A stretch of 64,000 nt of DNA from Bacteroidaceae bacterium (lineage in GTDB: Bacteria > Bacteroidota > Bacteroidia > Bacteroidales > Bacteroidaceae): contig JAFZSP010000070.1 of NCBI GenBank assembly GCA_017619335.1, positions 1 to 64,000 of the forward strand. The letters are read 5' to 3'. Each line of letters starts with the position of its first letter. Position 1 is the stretch's first letter. This document shows positions 1 through 9,468 of the stretch, one piece after another. Made by a program: the position numbers and the translations under genes. The notes beneath the pieces were generated by a model, which saw nothing but the letters and a program-made list of their open reading frames with translations, was not told the origin of the DNA and ran no database searches.

Positions 1-3000
1 CGCAGTGTGCTTAAGCAGAAAACGACTTTCCCGTTCAATCTGATAGTCGTTGATAATCATAGTGATGACGGAACCAAGGAAGCAATTGATGATTTAGGAT
101 TGATGATTGATGAATATATGCAGAATCCCAACAGCATTGATCAATCAACAATCATCAATCCTCAATCATCAATAACCATTCATCATTCTTTCAGGCAACT
201 GATTCATTTAGTGCCTGAAAGGGATGACCTGGGCATCGGTGGTTGCTGGAACCTGGCTGTGCACCATCCTCAGTGCGGACGCTTCGTGGTGCAGCTGGAC
301 AGTGACGACCTCTATAGCGGCACGGACACCCTGCAACGCATCGTGGATGCTTTCCGCGAGCAAAGGGCTGCCATGGTGATCGGTTCCTACCGAATGACGA
401 ACTTCCAGCTGGAGACGCTGCCTCCCGGACTCATCGACCATCGTGAGTGGACACCCCAGAACGGGCGCAACAACGCCCTGCGCATCAACGGATTAGGAGC
501 ACCTCGTGCCTTCTACACGCCAGTACTGCGCAAGATACAGATCCCCAACACCAGCTACGGTGAGGACTATGCCCTCGGCCTGATGATAGGGCGCCGTTAC
601 CGCATCGGCCGCATCTTTGACGAGCTCTACCTGTGCCGCCGTTGGGAAGGCAACAGCGATGCCGCCCTCAGCATTGACAAGGTCAACAAGAACAACCTCT
701 ACAAAGACCAGCTCCGCACCACCGAGATCCGAGCACGTCAGGCACTGAATGCCACTTGGCGGCGAGAAGCTTCGGAAGAGGATGTGACAGCTTTCTTCAA
801 CCGCGAACTCAGCGAGTGGGACACCGCCCGCGAACGCTATGAAGCCCTGCAGGCCCAAGTGCAGCAGAAAGTAATGCCACTGAATGTGCCCGCGGGTTCT
901 CCCGACGGGATAAAAGACTCCGATGTCACCCTCACCGCCCAGTGGAATCCAGCACGCATCGTCTCCACTGCAGCACACATCGACAAAGCCAGCATCGAGG
1001 CACGCCCCTGCTTCCTCTGTGACGAGAACCGCCCGAAGGAACAACATGCGCTGATGATTGAGCATCACTACCAGGTGCTGGTCAACCCCTTCCCCATCCT
1101 ACCCCAGCACTTCACCATTCCCACCCGTAGGCACAAGCCTCAAAACATCTGGGAACACTTCGGGACCATGCGCCACTTGGCGTGGACGATGCCACACCAC
1201 ATCGTGTTCTACAACGGCCCTCTCTGCGGAGCTTCCTGCCCCGACCACATGCACCTGCAAGCCGGTTCCAGAGGCATCGTGCCCATTGAGCGCGACTGGC
1301 AACTCTATGAGAACCAGCTCAAGAAACTCTATCCGCTGACCGGCGGCGAGACACAGGAAATGGAAGATGCAGGCAACACCAGCCAGCGCTGCGGACTCTT
1401 CCTGCTGAAGACCTGGGCCTGTCCCGTCTTCGTCATCCGTTCACTGCCCGAAGAGACAGACAGCCTCCTCTGCCAGCGCCTCTATCGTGCCCTGCCCATC
1501 CCTGAAGGAGAGACAGAGCCGCGAATGAATGTCATCTGTTGGCGCGAGAAGGGTGACGAGAGCCGCAGTGACGAAATCGTCACATTGGTCTTCCCGCGCA
1601 AGAAGCACAGACCAGACTGCTATGGCGAAGTGCTTGTTTCCCCTGGTGCCCTCGATATGGGCGGCCTCATCATCACTCCGCGTGAAGAAGACTTCCAGAA
1701 GATCACGCCCGAGTGGGCTGCCGACATATTAAAAGAGGTGACAATGGACGAGGAGGAGCTGAAACCAATTATTGAGGAAGTGACGGATTCTCCCCTCCCG
1801 GACTCTCCCACCGCCCTTCCTGAAGGGAGGGAGCAGTCACCTTTGACGGGTGCAATCTCTTCTACAGACAATAGTAATCGTTCCCTCCCTTTAGGGAGGG
1901 CGTGGGGAGAGTCCGCAGAGTCTTCCTCTGTCTCTGTAGGCCTCCTCTCTGCTGCCGCCGTGCGCTTCACGCTCAACGGTTCCTTCACCGCCAAAGGGCG
2001 CACCCTCAGCGGCGAGCAGGAAGTGACCTACGATGACGGTGGCCTCCTGTGGAACGGACAGGTCTATCGTTCCCTGACCTTCACACCCGATGACGCAGAC
2101 TCCAGCTTCACCATGGAAGACGTGGTCATCGGCAAGGAATTCCATTGGGAACGGCGCGAAGCACAGACCTTCCGAGGTAAGTTGAGAATTGTTACAGAAG
2201 AAGGCAAAATCGTGTGCATCAACGACATTGATGTGGAGCAGTACCTGACCAGCGTCATCAGCAGCGAGATGAGTGCCACCTGCTCCAGTGAGTTTCTGAA
2301 AGCCTCTGCCGTCATCAGCCGCAGCTGGCTCTATGCTCAGATGGAGAAGCGTAAGACACTGAGTCAGAACTCCCACGGCTTCTTTGCCTTCACACGCACA
2401 GACAGCGAACTCATCCGCTGGCACGACCGTGAGGACCACACCATCTTTGACGTCTGTGCCGACGACCACTGCCAGCGTTACCAAGGCATCACTCGCAACA
2501 CCCGTCCCGAGGTGGAAGAAGCGGTGACCGCCACACGCGGACAAGTGCTCATGAGTGACGGCAAAATTTGTGACGCCCGCTTCTCCAAATGCTGTGGCGG
2601 ACGCACAGAAGAGTTCGAGACCTGCTGGGAAAACGAACATCACTCCTATTTGGAAAGCGTGGAAGACCCCTTCTGCAACACCAGTGACCCCGCCATCATC
2701 CAGCAGGTGCTGAACGATTATGACCAGGAGACCACCGACTTCTACCGCTGGACCGTCGTCCTCACCCAGGCCGAAGCCCACGACTTCATCTGCCAGCACC
2801 TGAATATGGAACTGGGTGACATCATCGACCTGGTGCCTGTGCAGCGCGGACCTGGAGACCGCATCATCCGCCTGAAAATCATCGGTTCAGAGAAGACCAT
2901 GACCATCGGCAAGGAACTGGAAATCCGCTCTGCCCTCTCCGAGACCCACCTGAAGAGTGCCGCCTTTGAGGTGGAACGCCAGGGCGTAGGCGAAGACGGA

Positions 3001-3153
3001 GTCCCCGCTGCCTTCATTCTTCACGGGCAAGGCTGGGGTCACGGCGTGGGGCTTTGCCAGATTGGTGCTGCTGTGATGGGTGAACAAGGCTACACCTACG
3101 AACAGATACTCCAACACTACTATAAAGGTGCTGTCATCACCCAAAAACAATAA
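1..3153 (+). CDS. Glycosyltransferase / DUF4922 / SpoIID fusion protein, 5'-truncated by window edge
   Basis: The reading frame is open from base 1 and codes '[19 protein letters not shown]', the interior of a GT2 domain, so the true start lies left of the window. Numbering from the GTG at 7: a GT-A fold occupies about 1-285 with the DxD-type motif D98-S-D-D. A DUF4922 region (about 317-590) carries a CFLC motif near 334 and an H414-M-H416-L-Q418 signature like the GalT/Apa nucleotidyl-transfer motif. A SpoIID/LytB domain (about 645-1045) has [14 protein letters not shown] near 742 and the family-typical [10 protein letters not shown] near 1009. SpoIID domains normally act on peptidoglycan outside the membrane. 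Whether the missing N-terminus carries an export signal cannot be seen. Two inverted-repeat insertions and a short palindrome-like insert lie in frame (see repeats). Function as a unit is unknown; the domain calls are solid. Confidence 0.85.
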   Translation, partial: RSVLKQKTTFPFNLIVVDNHSDDGTKEAIDDLGLMIDEYMQNPNSIDQSTIINPQSSITIHHSFRQLIHLVPERDDLGIGGCWNLAVHHPQCGRFVVQLDSDDLYSGTDTLQRIVDAFREQRAAMVIGSYRMTNFQLETLPPGLIDHREWTPQNGRNNALRINGLGAPRAFYTPVLRKIQIPNTSYGEDYALGLMIGRRYRIGRIFDELYLCRRWEGNSDAALSIDKVNKNNLYKDQLRTTEIRARQALNATWRREASEEDVTAFFNRELSEWDTARERYEALQAQVQQKVMPLNVPAGSPDGIKDSDVTLTAQWNPARIVSTAAHIDKASIEARPCFLCDENRPKEQHALMIEHHYQVLVNPFPILPQHFTIPTRRHKPQNIWEHFGTMRHLAWTMPHHIVFYNGPLCGASCPDHMHLQAGSRGIVPIERDWQLYENQLKKLYPLTGGETQEMEDAGNTSQRCGLFLLKTWACPVFVIRSLPEETDSLLCQRLYRALPIPEGETEPRMNVICWREKGDESRSDEIVTLVFPRKKHRPDCYGEVLVSPGALDMGGLIITPREEDFQKITPEWAADILKEVTMDEEELKPIIEEVTDSPLPDSPTALPEGREQSPLTGAISSTDNSNRSLPLGRAWGESAESSSVSVGLLSAAAVRFTLNGSFTAKGRTLSGEQEVTYDDGGLLWNGQVYRSLTFTPDDADSSFTMEDVVIGKEFHWERREAQTFRGKLRIVTEEGKIVCINDIDVEQYLTSVISSEMSATCSSEFLKASAVISRSWLYAQMEKRKTLSQNSHGFFAFTRTDSELIRWHDREDHTIFDVCADDHCQRYQGITRNTRPEVEEAVTATRGQVLMSDGKICDARFSKCCGGRTEEFETCWENEHHSYLESVEDPFCNTSDPAIIQQVLNDYDQETTDFYRWTVVLTQAEAHDFICQHLNMELGDIIDLVPVQRGPGDRIIRLKIIGSEKTMTIGKELEIRSALSETHLKSAAFEVERQGVGEDGVPAAFILHGQGWGHGVGLCQIGAAVMGEQGYTYEQILQHYYKGAVITQKQ
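85..173. repeat. AT-rich inverted repeat inside the glycosyltransferase domain
   Basis: Bases 85-112 and 146-173 are inverted copies matching at 26 of 28 positions, made of short units such as ATTGATGATT. The repeat is translated in frame and adds a low-complexity stretch (about residues 27-62) between the NHSDDGT motif and the [11 protein letters not shown] motif, which lie much closer together in ordinary GT2 enzymes. Confidence 0.7.
1799..1913. repeat. GC-rich inverted repeat forming an interdomain linker
   Basis: The arms at about 1799-1832 and 1881-1913 are near-perfect inverted copies of about 33 bp. Each arm contains its own small hairpin (CCCTCCCTTTAGGGAGGG-type). The element is translated in frame as a Pro/Ser/Gly-rich linker between the DUF4922 and SpoIID parts. 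Confidence 0.75.
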
Positions 3154-3234
3154 CTTTTTGTATAAAATTGGCCATCTTTACAGACATTTTGAAAAATAAT
3201 TCCGAAAAAAGATACAATTCTAACAAAAAAGTCT

Positions 3235-3242
3235 TACCTTTG
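3235..3242 (+). promoter_or_regulatory. -7 promoter element for Bor-like lipoprotein
   Basis: TACCTTTG matches the Bacteroidota -7 consensus TAnnTTTG. No good -33 TTTG lies at the usual distance. It would give a leader of about 75 nt before the ATG at 3323. Confidence 0.5.
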
Positions 3243-3322
3243 CGGCGATTTTTAATCAAAACACGTACATTTTGAAGTTTTATTGCATAACATCAACTTT
3301 ATTCATCTAAAACAAAACGACA

Positions 3323-3619
3323 ATGAAGAAAATGTTTGTTTGCGCATTGAGCGTCTGCGCTATGATGATGCTCCAGTCCTGCTACGTTCAGAATGTCAGC
3401 GTAGGCATGAGTCAGGATGCTCCTGCACAGCAGGTGGCCAAAGTGAAGAACCACTATTTCATCGCCGGTCTGATCCAGCCCAAGAAGGACGAGGCTAAGA
3501 ACCACGTGAAGAACGATCAGAAGTTCCGCATGAAGACCAAGATCACCTTCTGGGACGGTTTCCTCTCTGGTCTGACTTGCAGCATCTATACGCCGACCAC
3601 CACTTACTACTACGAGTAA
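3323..3619 (+). CDS. Small Bor-like lipoprotein
   Basis: The 98-aa protein has a lipoprotein signal peptide ending LQSC (Cys20), so it is predicted to be lipid-anchored. The mature part resembles the lambda Bor family (PF06291): HYFIAGLIQ near the start, a central charged stretch, then a FWDGFLSGLTCSIYTPTT ending that parallels the Bor FVNGFLGFITLGIYTP segment. Bor proteins are outer-membrane lipoproteins linked to serum resistance in prophage-carrying E. coli; their role in Bacteroidota is not established. It is a single gene with its own promoter and a strong terminator, so it is probably monocistronic. The family assignment rests on motif similarity only. Confidence 0.7.
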   Translation: MKKMFVCALSVCAMMMLQSCYVQNVSVGMSQDAPAQQVAKVKNHYFIAGLIQPKKDEAKNHVKNDQKFRMKTKITFWDGFLSGLTCSIYTPTTTYYYE

Positions 3620-3662
3620 TCGAAGTAATCATTCACCCATTACAGGCGCATGACGCTAACAC

Positions 3663-3703
3663 GCTCCCACTCCGCATGCGGTGTGGGAGCTTTCTTATCT
3701 TTT
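3663..3703 (+). terminator. Intrinsic terminator after Bor-like gene
   Basis: A perfect 8-bp stem GCTCCCAC/GTGGGAGC (3663-3670 and 3683-3690), with an inner CCGCATGCGG palindrome, is followed by the T-rich tract TTTCTTATCTTTT. Confidence 0.8.
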
Positions 3704-3714
3704 AATCCACTGAT

Positions 3715-4464
3715 ATGAATAAGATAGTATTGATTACCGGTGCCACCAGCGGCATTGGATTAGCCTGTGCCCGCAAGTTTGCCGCCAACGGTGACAAGTT
3801 GATTCTGACCGGCAGAAACGAGCATCGCCTTCAGGAAATCAAGCAAGAACTGGATGCAGAAGTCCTGACGCTGGTGTTTGATGTCAGAGACCGTGAGAAG
3901 GCAGCAGAGTGCATCAGCGCATTGCCTGACGAGTGGCAGAAGATTGATGTGCTGGTGAACAACGCCGGTCTGGCGTTGGGACTGGAACCCGAATATGAGG
4001 GCAACTATGAAGACTGGGAAACAATGATAGACACCAACATCAAGGGGCTGCTCACCATGACAAGACTCATCGTTCCCGGAATGGTTCAGCGCGGCTGCGG
4101 TCACGTCATCAATGTGGGTTCTGTGGCCGGCGATGCAGCATACGCAGGAGGTAATGTCTATTGCGCCACCAAGGCGGCCGTGAAGGTGCTGTCAGATGGA
4201 CTCCGCATTGACGTGGCCGGCACACCCATCCGTGTCACCAACCTGAAGCCCGGACTCGTGGAAACCAACTTCAGCAACACCCGCTTCCACGGCGACACAG
4301 ACCGCGCAGCCACTGTATATCAAGGGATTCAGCCACTCACGGGCGATGACATCGCCGACGTAGCCGTCTTTGCAGCCAACGCTCCCGCCCATGTCCAGAT
4401 AGCAGAGGTGCTCATCCTGGCCACCCATCAGGCCAGCGGCAGCGTCATTGTCAGGAAAAAATAA
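3715..4464 (+). CDS. SDR-family NAD(P)-dependent oxidoreductase, YdfG-like
   Basis: This 249-aa classical short-chain dehydrogenase has the cofactor motif TGATSGIG (8-15), NNAG (82-85), and a catalytic set N108, S136, Y149 and K153 (Y-x-x-x-K). The whole length, including the EDWETMIDTNIKGL and PGMVQRGCGHVINVGS stretches, resembles E. coli YdfG, which oxidises L-allo-threonine and related 3-hydroxy acids and reduces malonic semialdehyde. It is presumably cytosolic; substrate specificity is inferred. The gene is convergent with umuD, with only 16 nt between the stop codons. It follows the strong terminator of the preceding gene, so it needs its own promoter, which I could not place. Confidence 0.85.
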   Translation: MNKIVLITGATSGIGLACARKFAANGDKLILTGRNEHRLQEIKQELDAEVLTLVFDVRDREKAAECISALPDEWQKIDVLVNNAGLALGLEPEYEGNYEDWETMIDTNIKGLLTMTRLIVPGMVQRGCGHVINVGSVAGDAAYAGGNVYCATKAAVKVLSDGLRIDVAGTPIRVTNLKPGLVETNFSNTRFHGDTDRAATVYQGIQPLTGDDIADVAVFAANAPAHVQIAEVLILATHQASGSVIVRKK

Positions 4465-4480
4465 GGAACAGCCGAGGGTG

Positions 4481-4933
4481 TCAGACTCTCCGCCTTCTGG
4501 TACTCTGATGGATGCAGAAGGTGACCACGCCCCAGATGATACTGGTCTGCTCAGGGGTGATGCGGATGCGCTCGTAGGAGGCGTTGTGAGGCACCAGCCA
4601 GACGACACCTTTGCTCCTCTCTGAGAGGTCCAGCTCCTTGATGGTGAAGCCACCGTCCACATAGGCCACCACGATATCACCGTCCTGCGGCTCTATGGAC
4701 TTATCCACCACCAGGAGGTCGCCGGGCTGGTAGCCCGCATCTATCATGGAATCACCCTTGACACGGGCAAAGAAGGTGGCTTCACGATGGCGGATGAGCG
4801 TTTTGTTCAGGTCGATGGCCTCTTCCTCATAATCCGTAGCGGGTGAAGGGAAGCCCGCCCGGATGCCTTCCGGGAAGTAAGGCAGGAGCATTTCTTCGCC
4901 TATTTCGGCGGTCAGTATCTGTACTTCGTTCAT
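4481..4933 (-). CDS. umuD: UmuD-type S24 self-cleaving peptidase, DNA polymerase V accessory protein
   Basis: The 150-aa protein starts at MNEVQILTAE. An upstream in-frame extension to 4993 is rejected because it would cross the promoter. It has the UmuD cleavage context AGFPSPATDY (A26-G27), the catalytic serine in GDSM (S62) and the lysine in FTIKEL (K99), aligning closely with E. coli UmuD. In the known system, RecA filaments trigger cleavage to UmuD', which joins UmuC to form the mutagenic translesion polymerase Pol V. The gene is divergent from umuC rather than in the usual umuDC operon order. Its promoter overlaps an inverted repeat that may be an SOS operator. Confidence 0.92.
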   Translation of the reverse strand: MNEVQILTAEIGEEMLLPYFPEGIRAGFPSPATDYEEEAIDLNKTLIRHREATFFARVKGDSMIDAGYQPGDLLVVDKSIEPQDGDIVVAYVDGGFTIKELDLSERSKGVVWLVPHNASYERIRITPEQTSIIWGVVTFCIHQSTRRRRV

Positions 4934-4935
4934 GG

Positions 4936-4958
4936 TTTGTCCTTTTTTGCGGGACAAA
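4936..4958. promoter_or_regulatory. Inverted repeat, candidate SOS-type operator over the umuD promoter
   Basis: TTTGTCC (4936-4942) and GGACAAA (4952-4958) form a perfect 7-bp inverted repeat separated by 9 bp. It overlaps the umuD -7 element and leader, where a repressor would block transcription. The identity of the repressor is inferred. Confidence 0.5.
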
Positions 4959-4962
4959 AGTA
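4955..4962 (-). promoter_or_regulatory. umuD -7 promoter element
   Basis: On the minus strand this reads TACTTTTG, a match to TAnnTTTG, 21 nt before the umuD ATG. Confidence 0.6.
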
Positions 4963-5026
4963 CACAAAAATTCATGAATAACACACTTTTCACCCTTCAT
5001 TTTTCACTTTTCCCCTAAAAAAAGCT

Positions 5027-5034
5027 TACCTTTG
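5027..5034 (+). promoter_or_regulatory. umuC -7 promoter element
   Basis: TACCTTTG lies 8 nt upstream of the umuC ATG (5043), implying a very short leader. Confidence 0.6.
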
Positions 5035-5042
5035 CCCCCGTT

Positions 5043-6413
5043 ATGCTCTTTGCACTGGTCGATTGTGACAACTGTTATGTCTCCTGTGAACGCGTTTTCA
5101 ATCCCTCGCTGGAAGGCAAAGTCGTTGTGGTTCTCTCCAACAACGACGGCTGTGTCGTCGCCCGCAGTCCAGAGGCAAAGGCCGCAGGCATTCCAGAAGG
5201 GACTCCGTTTTTCCAATTGGCAGAGCGTTTCCCGAATTTGGAAATCCATGCACTGAGCAGCAACTACACCCTCTACGGCGATATGTCACGCCGAGTGATG
5301 AACATCCTACGGCAGAGCGCGCCAGACATCTTTGTCTATAGCATAGACGAGGCGTTCCTGATGCTGGACGAATCTCCCCTCACGCAGACTGATTTCAAAC
5401 GCTGGGGAGAAGACCTCGCGGCTCGGGTGCGTCGGTGGACAGGAATGCCGGTGAGCATCGGCATCGCCCGCACCAAGACGCTGGCCAAGATGGCAAGTAA
5501 GTTTGCCAAGCGCTACAAAGGCTACAACAAATGCTGTTTCATCGACACCGAACAGCAACGGCTGAAAGCCCTCTCGCTGTTTCCCGTTGAGGACGTGTGG
5601 GGTATCGGACGCCGCCATGCAGCCCGCTTGAAAGAGCGTGGCATACAGACCGCCCTTGACTTTACCCATTTGAGTGCCGACAGCGTGCGCCGTGCGATGA
5701 CCGTCACAGGACTGCGCACCTGGATGGAACTCTGCGGACGCGACTGCATCTCACTGGAGCATCTGCCACGCAAGCAAACCATCTGCACCAGCCGCAGCTT
5801 CCCCAAGATGCTCATTTCCTGTGAGGCGCTGTCCGTACCAGTCTCGGGGTTCGCTGCCCGCTGCGCTTTCAAACTGAGACAACAACGCAGTATGGCACAG
5901 TTCGTGACTGTCTTCCTCTCCACCAATCCTTTCCGTGAAGACCTGGATCAGTTCTCGCTGGGACGCACCGTAGCCCTGCCCGCCCCTGCTGCCTCCGACC
6001 CGGAAATCATCAAGGCAGCACTCGCCGCACTGGACGCCTGTGTGGCAGCGGCTCAGCAGAAACTCGTTATTGATTACTTAGAACTCCAGAACGAGCCACA
6101 GACGATCGGTCTGCGTCCGGCAGATTTTCAGTGGAAACGCGCTGGTGTCATCGTCAGCGGCATCGTCCCGGACTCGGAGATTCAGACGAACTTCTTGGAT
6201 ATACCAACCAAGTTGAAAGAGAAACTGCACGCCCTCTCCTGCGTGGCCGACAGCATCAACGCCCGCCACGGTGAGGAATCCATTCAAGTGGCCAGTGCCA
6301 TGCGCACGGTGGATCCGGAGACAGGAAAGGCGCTCACGTTCCGCAACAGTATCCTTCACAGCCGCCGTTCCCCTTTTTACACGACAGACTTAAGAGATAT
6401 TATCCAAGTGTAA
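5043..6413 (+). CDS. umuC: UmuC-type Y-family DNA polymerase (Pol V catalytic subunit)
   Basis: The 456-aa length is normal for UmuC. The N-terminus [19 protein letters not shown] is the first Y-family catalytic motif. The YSIDEAFL motif near 99 supplies the second acidic pair, followed by the palm/fingers region [17 protein letters not shown] and helix-hairpin-helix thumb ([17 protein letters not shown]). The little finger and UmuC C-terminal domain follow to 456. It copies past lesions when activated by UmuD'. It starts 109 bp from the divergent umuD, so both share one regulatory region. It converges with the FadL-type gene, with 5 nt between stop codons. Confidence 0.93.
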   Translation: MLFALVDCDNCYVSCERVFNPSLEGKVVVVLSNNDGCVVARSPEAKAAGIPEGTPFFQLAERFPNLEIHALSSNYTLYGDMSRRVMNILRQSAPDIFVYSIDEAFLMLDESPLTQTDFKRWGEDLAARVRRWTGMPVSIGIARTKTLAKMASKFAKRYKGYNKCCFIDTEQQRLKALSLFPVEDVWGIGRRHAARLKERGIQTALDFTHLSADSVRRAMTVTGLRTWMELCGRDCISLEHLPRKQTICTSRSFPKMLISCEALSVPVSGFAARCAFKLRQQRSMAQFVTVFLSTNPFREDLDQFSLGRTVALPAPAASDPEIIKAALAALDACVAAAQQKLVIDYLELQNEPQTIGLRPADFQWKRAGVIVSGIVPDSEIQTNFLDIPTKLKEKLHALSCVADSINARHGEESIQVASAMRTVDPETGKALTFRNSILHSRRSPFYTTDLRDIIQV

Positions 6414-6418
6414 AAAAG

Positions 6419-8017
6419 TCAGAAGCGGTAACCGAGGGTGATGTTGAAGCCATGACGGTCGAGGTTTACACGTGCGGGTTGCAGGCGTCCTGCGGTGCCG
6501 CCCCAGCTGTCATCGAAAGCATAGAAGTCTGCATTCTGGGCACGGTACTTGTAGGCCAGGTCTGCGTAAAAACCCTTGTGACGGAAGCCAATTCCGAAGG
6601 AGAACATATTGGTGGCTCCCAAGTTCATCCATTCTGTACCCAGGACGTAATCCATCGCCCAGGAGTCAATCCCCTGGTCAAAGACAGCATTGGACTTCAT
6701 GGGACGGCTCCAGTAGTTATAGCCGATGCGGGCGGCAAAGGCTGCCACGGGCTTGATTTCCAGGCCTGCACGGATATTGTGGACGCCATTGATGGAAGCG
6801 TGTGTGAGCTTGCCCATTTCGGTGTCTTTGTCCATGGAGACCGTGGGACCGTCGGCGTTGTAACCTTCGGGATAGCCCAACTTGGTGTAGTCATACATGG
6901 CGTACTCATACTCTACGTCCCAGGCCAGGTAGTTACTGACGGTGGAACCTAACTGTGCACGGAAACGCCAGGGGGTGAAGATGTTGAAGTCCAGGAAGTT
7001 GTCATCATAACTGTCATAGATGGCATAGTCACCGGGCTGGTCCAGATAATTATAGTTATACACTGTCTCGAGTCGGCCATCCACCAACACATCCTCTGAA
7101 TCTATATATTCCCACTTGGAGGCAAAGCTGAAGTAGCTGTTCTTCTGGGTCATGACATACCATGTGGGGGTCTCCACCGTGATGCCGAAGCGCAGCGGGC
7201 TCTCCTCGATGGGACGGAAGATGGCACCCAGTTTCACATTGAAGCCCGTGCCGTCCACGCGGCGGTTGGACGAGAGGTCATAATCTTGTACACTGCCATC
7301 TGAGCCGTCACGGTACTCCACATAACGCTGGTTACTGCGATAGGTCATAAAATCCACGCCCACAGTGGCACCTAAATAGATGCGTTCCTGGATGTTTCCG
7401 GAGAAGTTCAGGTCCAATCCGTACTGATTACCAGAGGTCAGGCGGTTGTAGTCATAACCTTTGGGCGTGAAACCGACTCCATCCGGCAGATCCCACAGCA
7501 GTGCGTCAAAGGCACGACAGTATAAGGAGTTCTGGCGGGCATTCTGGTACCCCATGTAATAGTTCTCATAAATATTGGCCAACTGATTGGTCTGGGTGAG
7601 ACCGCGTCCGAGGGGACCTTCCACGAAGAAGGAGTTGCCAAAGTGGCTCTTCTTCTGGAAGTTGAGCCCGAAGTTGAAGCTGCCGAAACCGTCGTCATCG
7701 GAGAAACAAGCCACGAATCCCACCTGATCAAAGGAGAATCGTCCGCGACTGTCTGCATCGAAGGGTTTGGCATCCTGAATCTGCCCGCCCATGGAGACGC
7801 TGACATCGTTCTTGCGGAAGAGGGCAATGGAAGCGGGGTTGTTACTCATGGCAGAAATGTCTGCGCCCAGGGCGCCCATGGCTCCACCCATGGCAGTGTA
7901 GCGTGCCGTGCCGAAAACATCTGTGGTGTTCACCATCTGATAGTTGGTGAAGGAGTCTTGTGCTTGTATGTGAGCAGCCGTGAAGAGTGACAGGGCTGCG
8001 AAGAATATCTTTTTCAT
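6419..8017 (-). CDS. OmpP1/FadL/TodX-family outer membrane transporter
   Basis: The 532-aa protein starts at MKKIFFAALSLFTAAHIQAQ, a classic type I signal peptide; an upstream ATG at 8050 would bury it and is not preferred. Mature residues include ARYTAMGGAMGALGADISAMSNNPA, the hallmark N-terminal segment of the FadL/TodX family, followed by alternating aromatic strands typical of a beta-barrel and a terminal aromatic (GYRF). Family members carry hydrophobic compounds such as long-chain fatty acids across the outer membrane; the substrate here is unknown. The preceding co-directional gene ends 71 nt upstream and may be co-transcribed. Confidence 0.85.
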   Translation of the reverse strand: MKKIFFAALSLFTAAHIQAQDSFTNYQMVNTTDVFGTARYTAMGGAMGALGADISAMSNNPASIALFRKNDVSVSMGGQIQDAKPFDADSRGRFSFDQVGFVACFSDDDGFGSFNFGLNFQKKSHFGNSFFVEGPLGRGLTQTNQLANIYENYYMGYQNARQNSLYCRAFDALLWDLPDGVGFTPKGYDYNRLTSGNQYGLDLNFSGNIQERIYLGATVGVDFMTYRSNQRYVEYRDGSDGSVQDYDLSSNRRVDGTGFNVKLGAIFRPIEESPLRFGITVETPTWYVMTQKNSYFSFASKWEYIDSEDVLVDGRLETVYNYNYLDQPGDYAIYDSYDDNFLDFNIFTPWRFRAQLGSTVSNYLAWDVEYEYAMYDYTKLGYPEGYNADGPTVSMDKDTEMGKLTHASINGVHNIRAGLEIKPVAAFAARIGYNYWSRPMKSNAVFDQGIDSWAMDYVLGTEWMNLGATNMFSFGIGFRHKGFYADLAYKYRAQNADFYAFDDSWGGTAGRLQPARVNLDRHGFNITLGYRF

Positions 8018-8088
8018 AGTCAATGATGCGTTATGAATGATGAATTGCATTATGAATTATGAAGTGGGAATTATGAAGTGGGAATTCA

Positions 8089-9207
8089 CTATCTGCCACC
8101 GCGGCCTCCACCGGAACGGCCTCCACCGCCGCTGAAGCCACCGCCACCGCTGCGACCGCCGCCTCCACCGCCACCGAAGCTGCCACCGCCACTGCGGGAT
8201 GTGGAGGAAGAAGAAGGTGTGGAGGGTGTGTAACTGCGGTTGGACGTAGTACTGCGGGTAGATGAGGTGCTGCGGGAAGAAGAGTTGCCGTTGGAATAGG
8301 TGTTACTGCGGCCACCTGTCACGTTGCGATTGATCGTGCCGCTGCCGGAACGGCCCTGATCCATGGACCGGCCGCCGACCGAACGGGTGTTGACTCCGCC
8401 ACGTGTGGCACCATCTGAGCGACCACCTAAGACATTACCGGACCGACCGCCACGATTGGCTCCGCCGCTGCGACCAGTGTAACCAGGCTGACGGTAGTTC
8501 CGTTCCCAACCCCGACCGCCAATGGGAGGACGGTGATGGTCATGATAACCGCCATAATAACCATAGTAAGGACGGTGCCAGCCATAATAGCCGCCCCAAC
8601 CCCAGCTGCCATACCAATAGGGATCGTAACCCCATGTCCAGGAGTAGCCCCAATAGGGACGGTACCAGCCATAGTAGCCGTAACGAGGATAGCCGCCCCA
8701 TCCCCACCAGATATCATAATCCCAGAAGGGGTCGTAATAACTGTAGTACCAAGGAGATGCATAGATGCTGCTGTAACCGAAACGTCCAAGACGGCGGCTG
8801 ACAGCATAATCCTCTCCATCTGCATAGCCCTCGTTATAACCTTGTGAATAAATGTCGTTGGCCATGCGGCGGGTGGTGATGGCCGTGGAATCTGTGAGGA
8901 CGTAAAGCGTGTCATCACCCGGCACCTGGTAACTGCGGGAGCGGGCGCCACGGCGGTTGTACTCGTCCACGTCACGGCGCGATCCGCTGATGCCGCTAAT
9001 ATCTGAGTTGTCATCATCATCGGTGTAGATGATTTCCACATCTTGATAGCGTTGTGCTCGCTGGACCGTCTGCTCAGTGGCGGCTTTCTTGTCCTTCTTT
9101 TTCGGGACGAAATAGAGGTCGTCGTCCTGTGCCCAGGTGATGAAGGGCACCATCAGCAGCAACGTGGCTGCGGTGATTTTTCTAACGTTCATCATATCCA
9201 TTTTCAT
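8089..9207 (-). CDS. Secreted Tyr/Trp/Gly-rich low-complexity protein with RGG-like tail
   Basis: The 372-aa protein begins with a signal peptide (LLLMVPFITWAQ). It has an acidic/charged region to about 150, then an extremely aromatic Gly/Tyr/Trp segment (about 150-230: WWGWGGYPRYGYYGWYRPYW and similar). A Ser/Gly/Arg-rich tail ends in repeated GGR and SGGGG units. I recognise no catalytic domain. The composition suggests an intrinsically disordered or adhesive surface protein. Several ATG codons lie at the start; the first is used here. It may be co-transcribed with the FadL-type gene. Two upstream TACCTTTG elements face this gene. Confidence 0.7.
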   Translation of the reverse strand: MKMDMMNVRKITAATLLLMVPFITWAQDDDLYFVPKKKDKKAATEQTVQRAQRYQDVEIIYTDDDDNSDISGISGSRRDVDEYNRRGARSRSYQVPGDDTLYVLTDSTAITTRRMANDIYSQGYNEGYADGEDYAVSRRLGRFGYSSIYASPWYYSYYDPFWDYDIWWGWGGYPRYGYYGWYRPYWGYSWTWGYDPYWYGSWGWGGYYGWHRPYYGYYGGYHDHHRPPIGGRGWERNYRQPGYTGRSGGANRGGRSGNVLGGRSDGATRGGVNTRSVGGRSMDQGRSGSGTINRNVTGGRSNTYSNGNSSSRSTSSTRSTTSNRSYTPSTPSSSSTSRSGGGSFGGGGGGGRSGGGGFSGGGGRSGGGRGGR

Positions 9208-9249
9208 TTTTTAGTTCTACAATAAGGTGATTTGTGTGTTTTGATGGTG

Positions 9250-9257
9250 CAAAGGTA
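9250..9257 (-). promoter_or_regulatory. -7 promoter element for low-complexity secreted protein
   Basis: The minus strand reads TACCTTTG. A second copy in the same context (GCAAAGGTAGCG on the plus strand) lies at 9327-9334, so there may be tandem promoters. Confidence 0.5.
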
Positions 9258-9408
9258 GCGCCTTTTTTTCACACAGGAAAGGGGAAAATCCTACTTTTCG
9301 AGGGAGATTTCCCTATCTTTTACGCGCAAAGGTAGCGTAAATCTGTCATTCTCACAAGTGTTTTAGCAACATTAACATTCTTAAAGCGCTTATTTGAAAA
9401 AAAATAGC

Positions 9409-9416
9409 TATCTTTG
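9409..9416 (+). promoter_or_regulatory. fabD -7 promoter element
   Basis: TATCTTTG matches the Bacteroidota -7 consensus, 52 nt before the fabD ATG. No -33 TTTG lies at the usual spacing. Confidence 0.55.
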
Positions 9417-9468
9417 CACCCGATTTTAAGAATAAAGAACACATTATTATTGTTAATAACAGCGAAAA

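Noticed and set aside
1058..1339. Overlapping alternative-frame gene inside the first CDS
   Set aside because: It is an out-of-frame open stretch within the DUF4922 region without motifs or its own promoter.
8031..8315. Minus-strand alanine/proline-rich frame
   Set aside because: It is an out-of-frame reading of the Gly/Ser/Arg-rich tail of the low-complexity protein.
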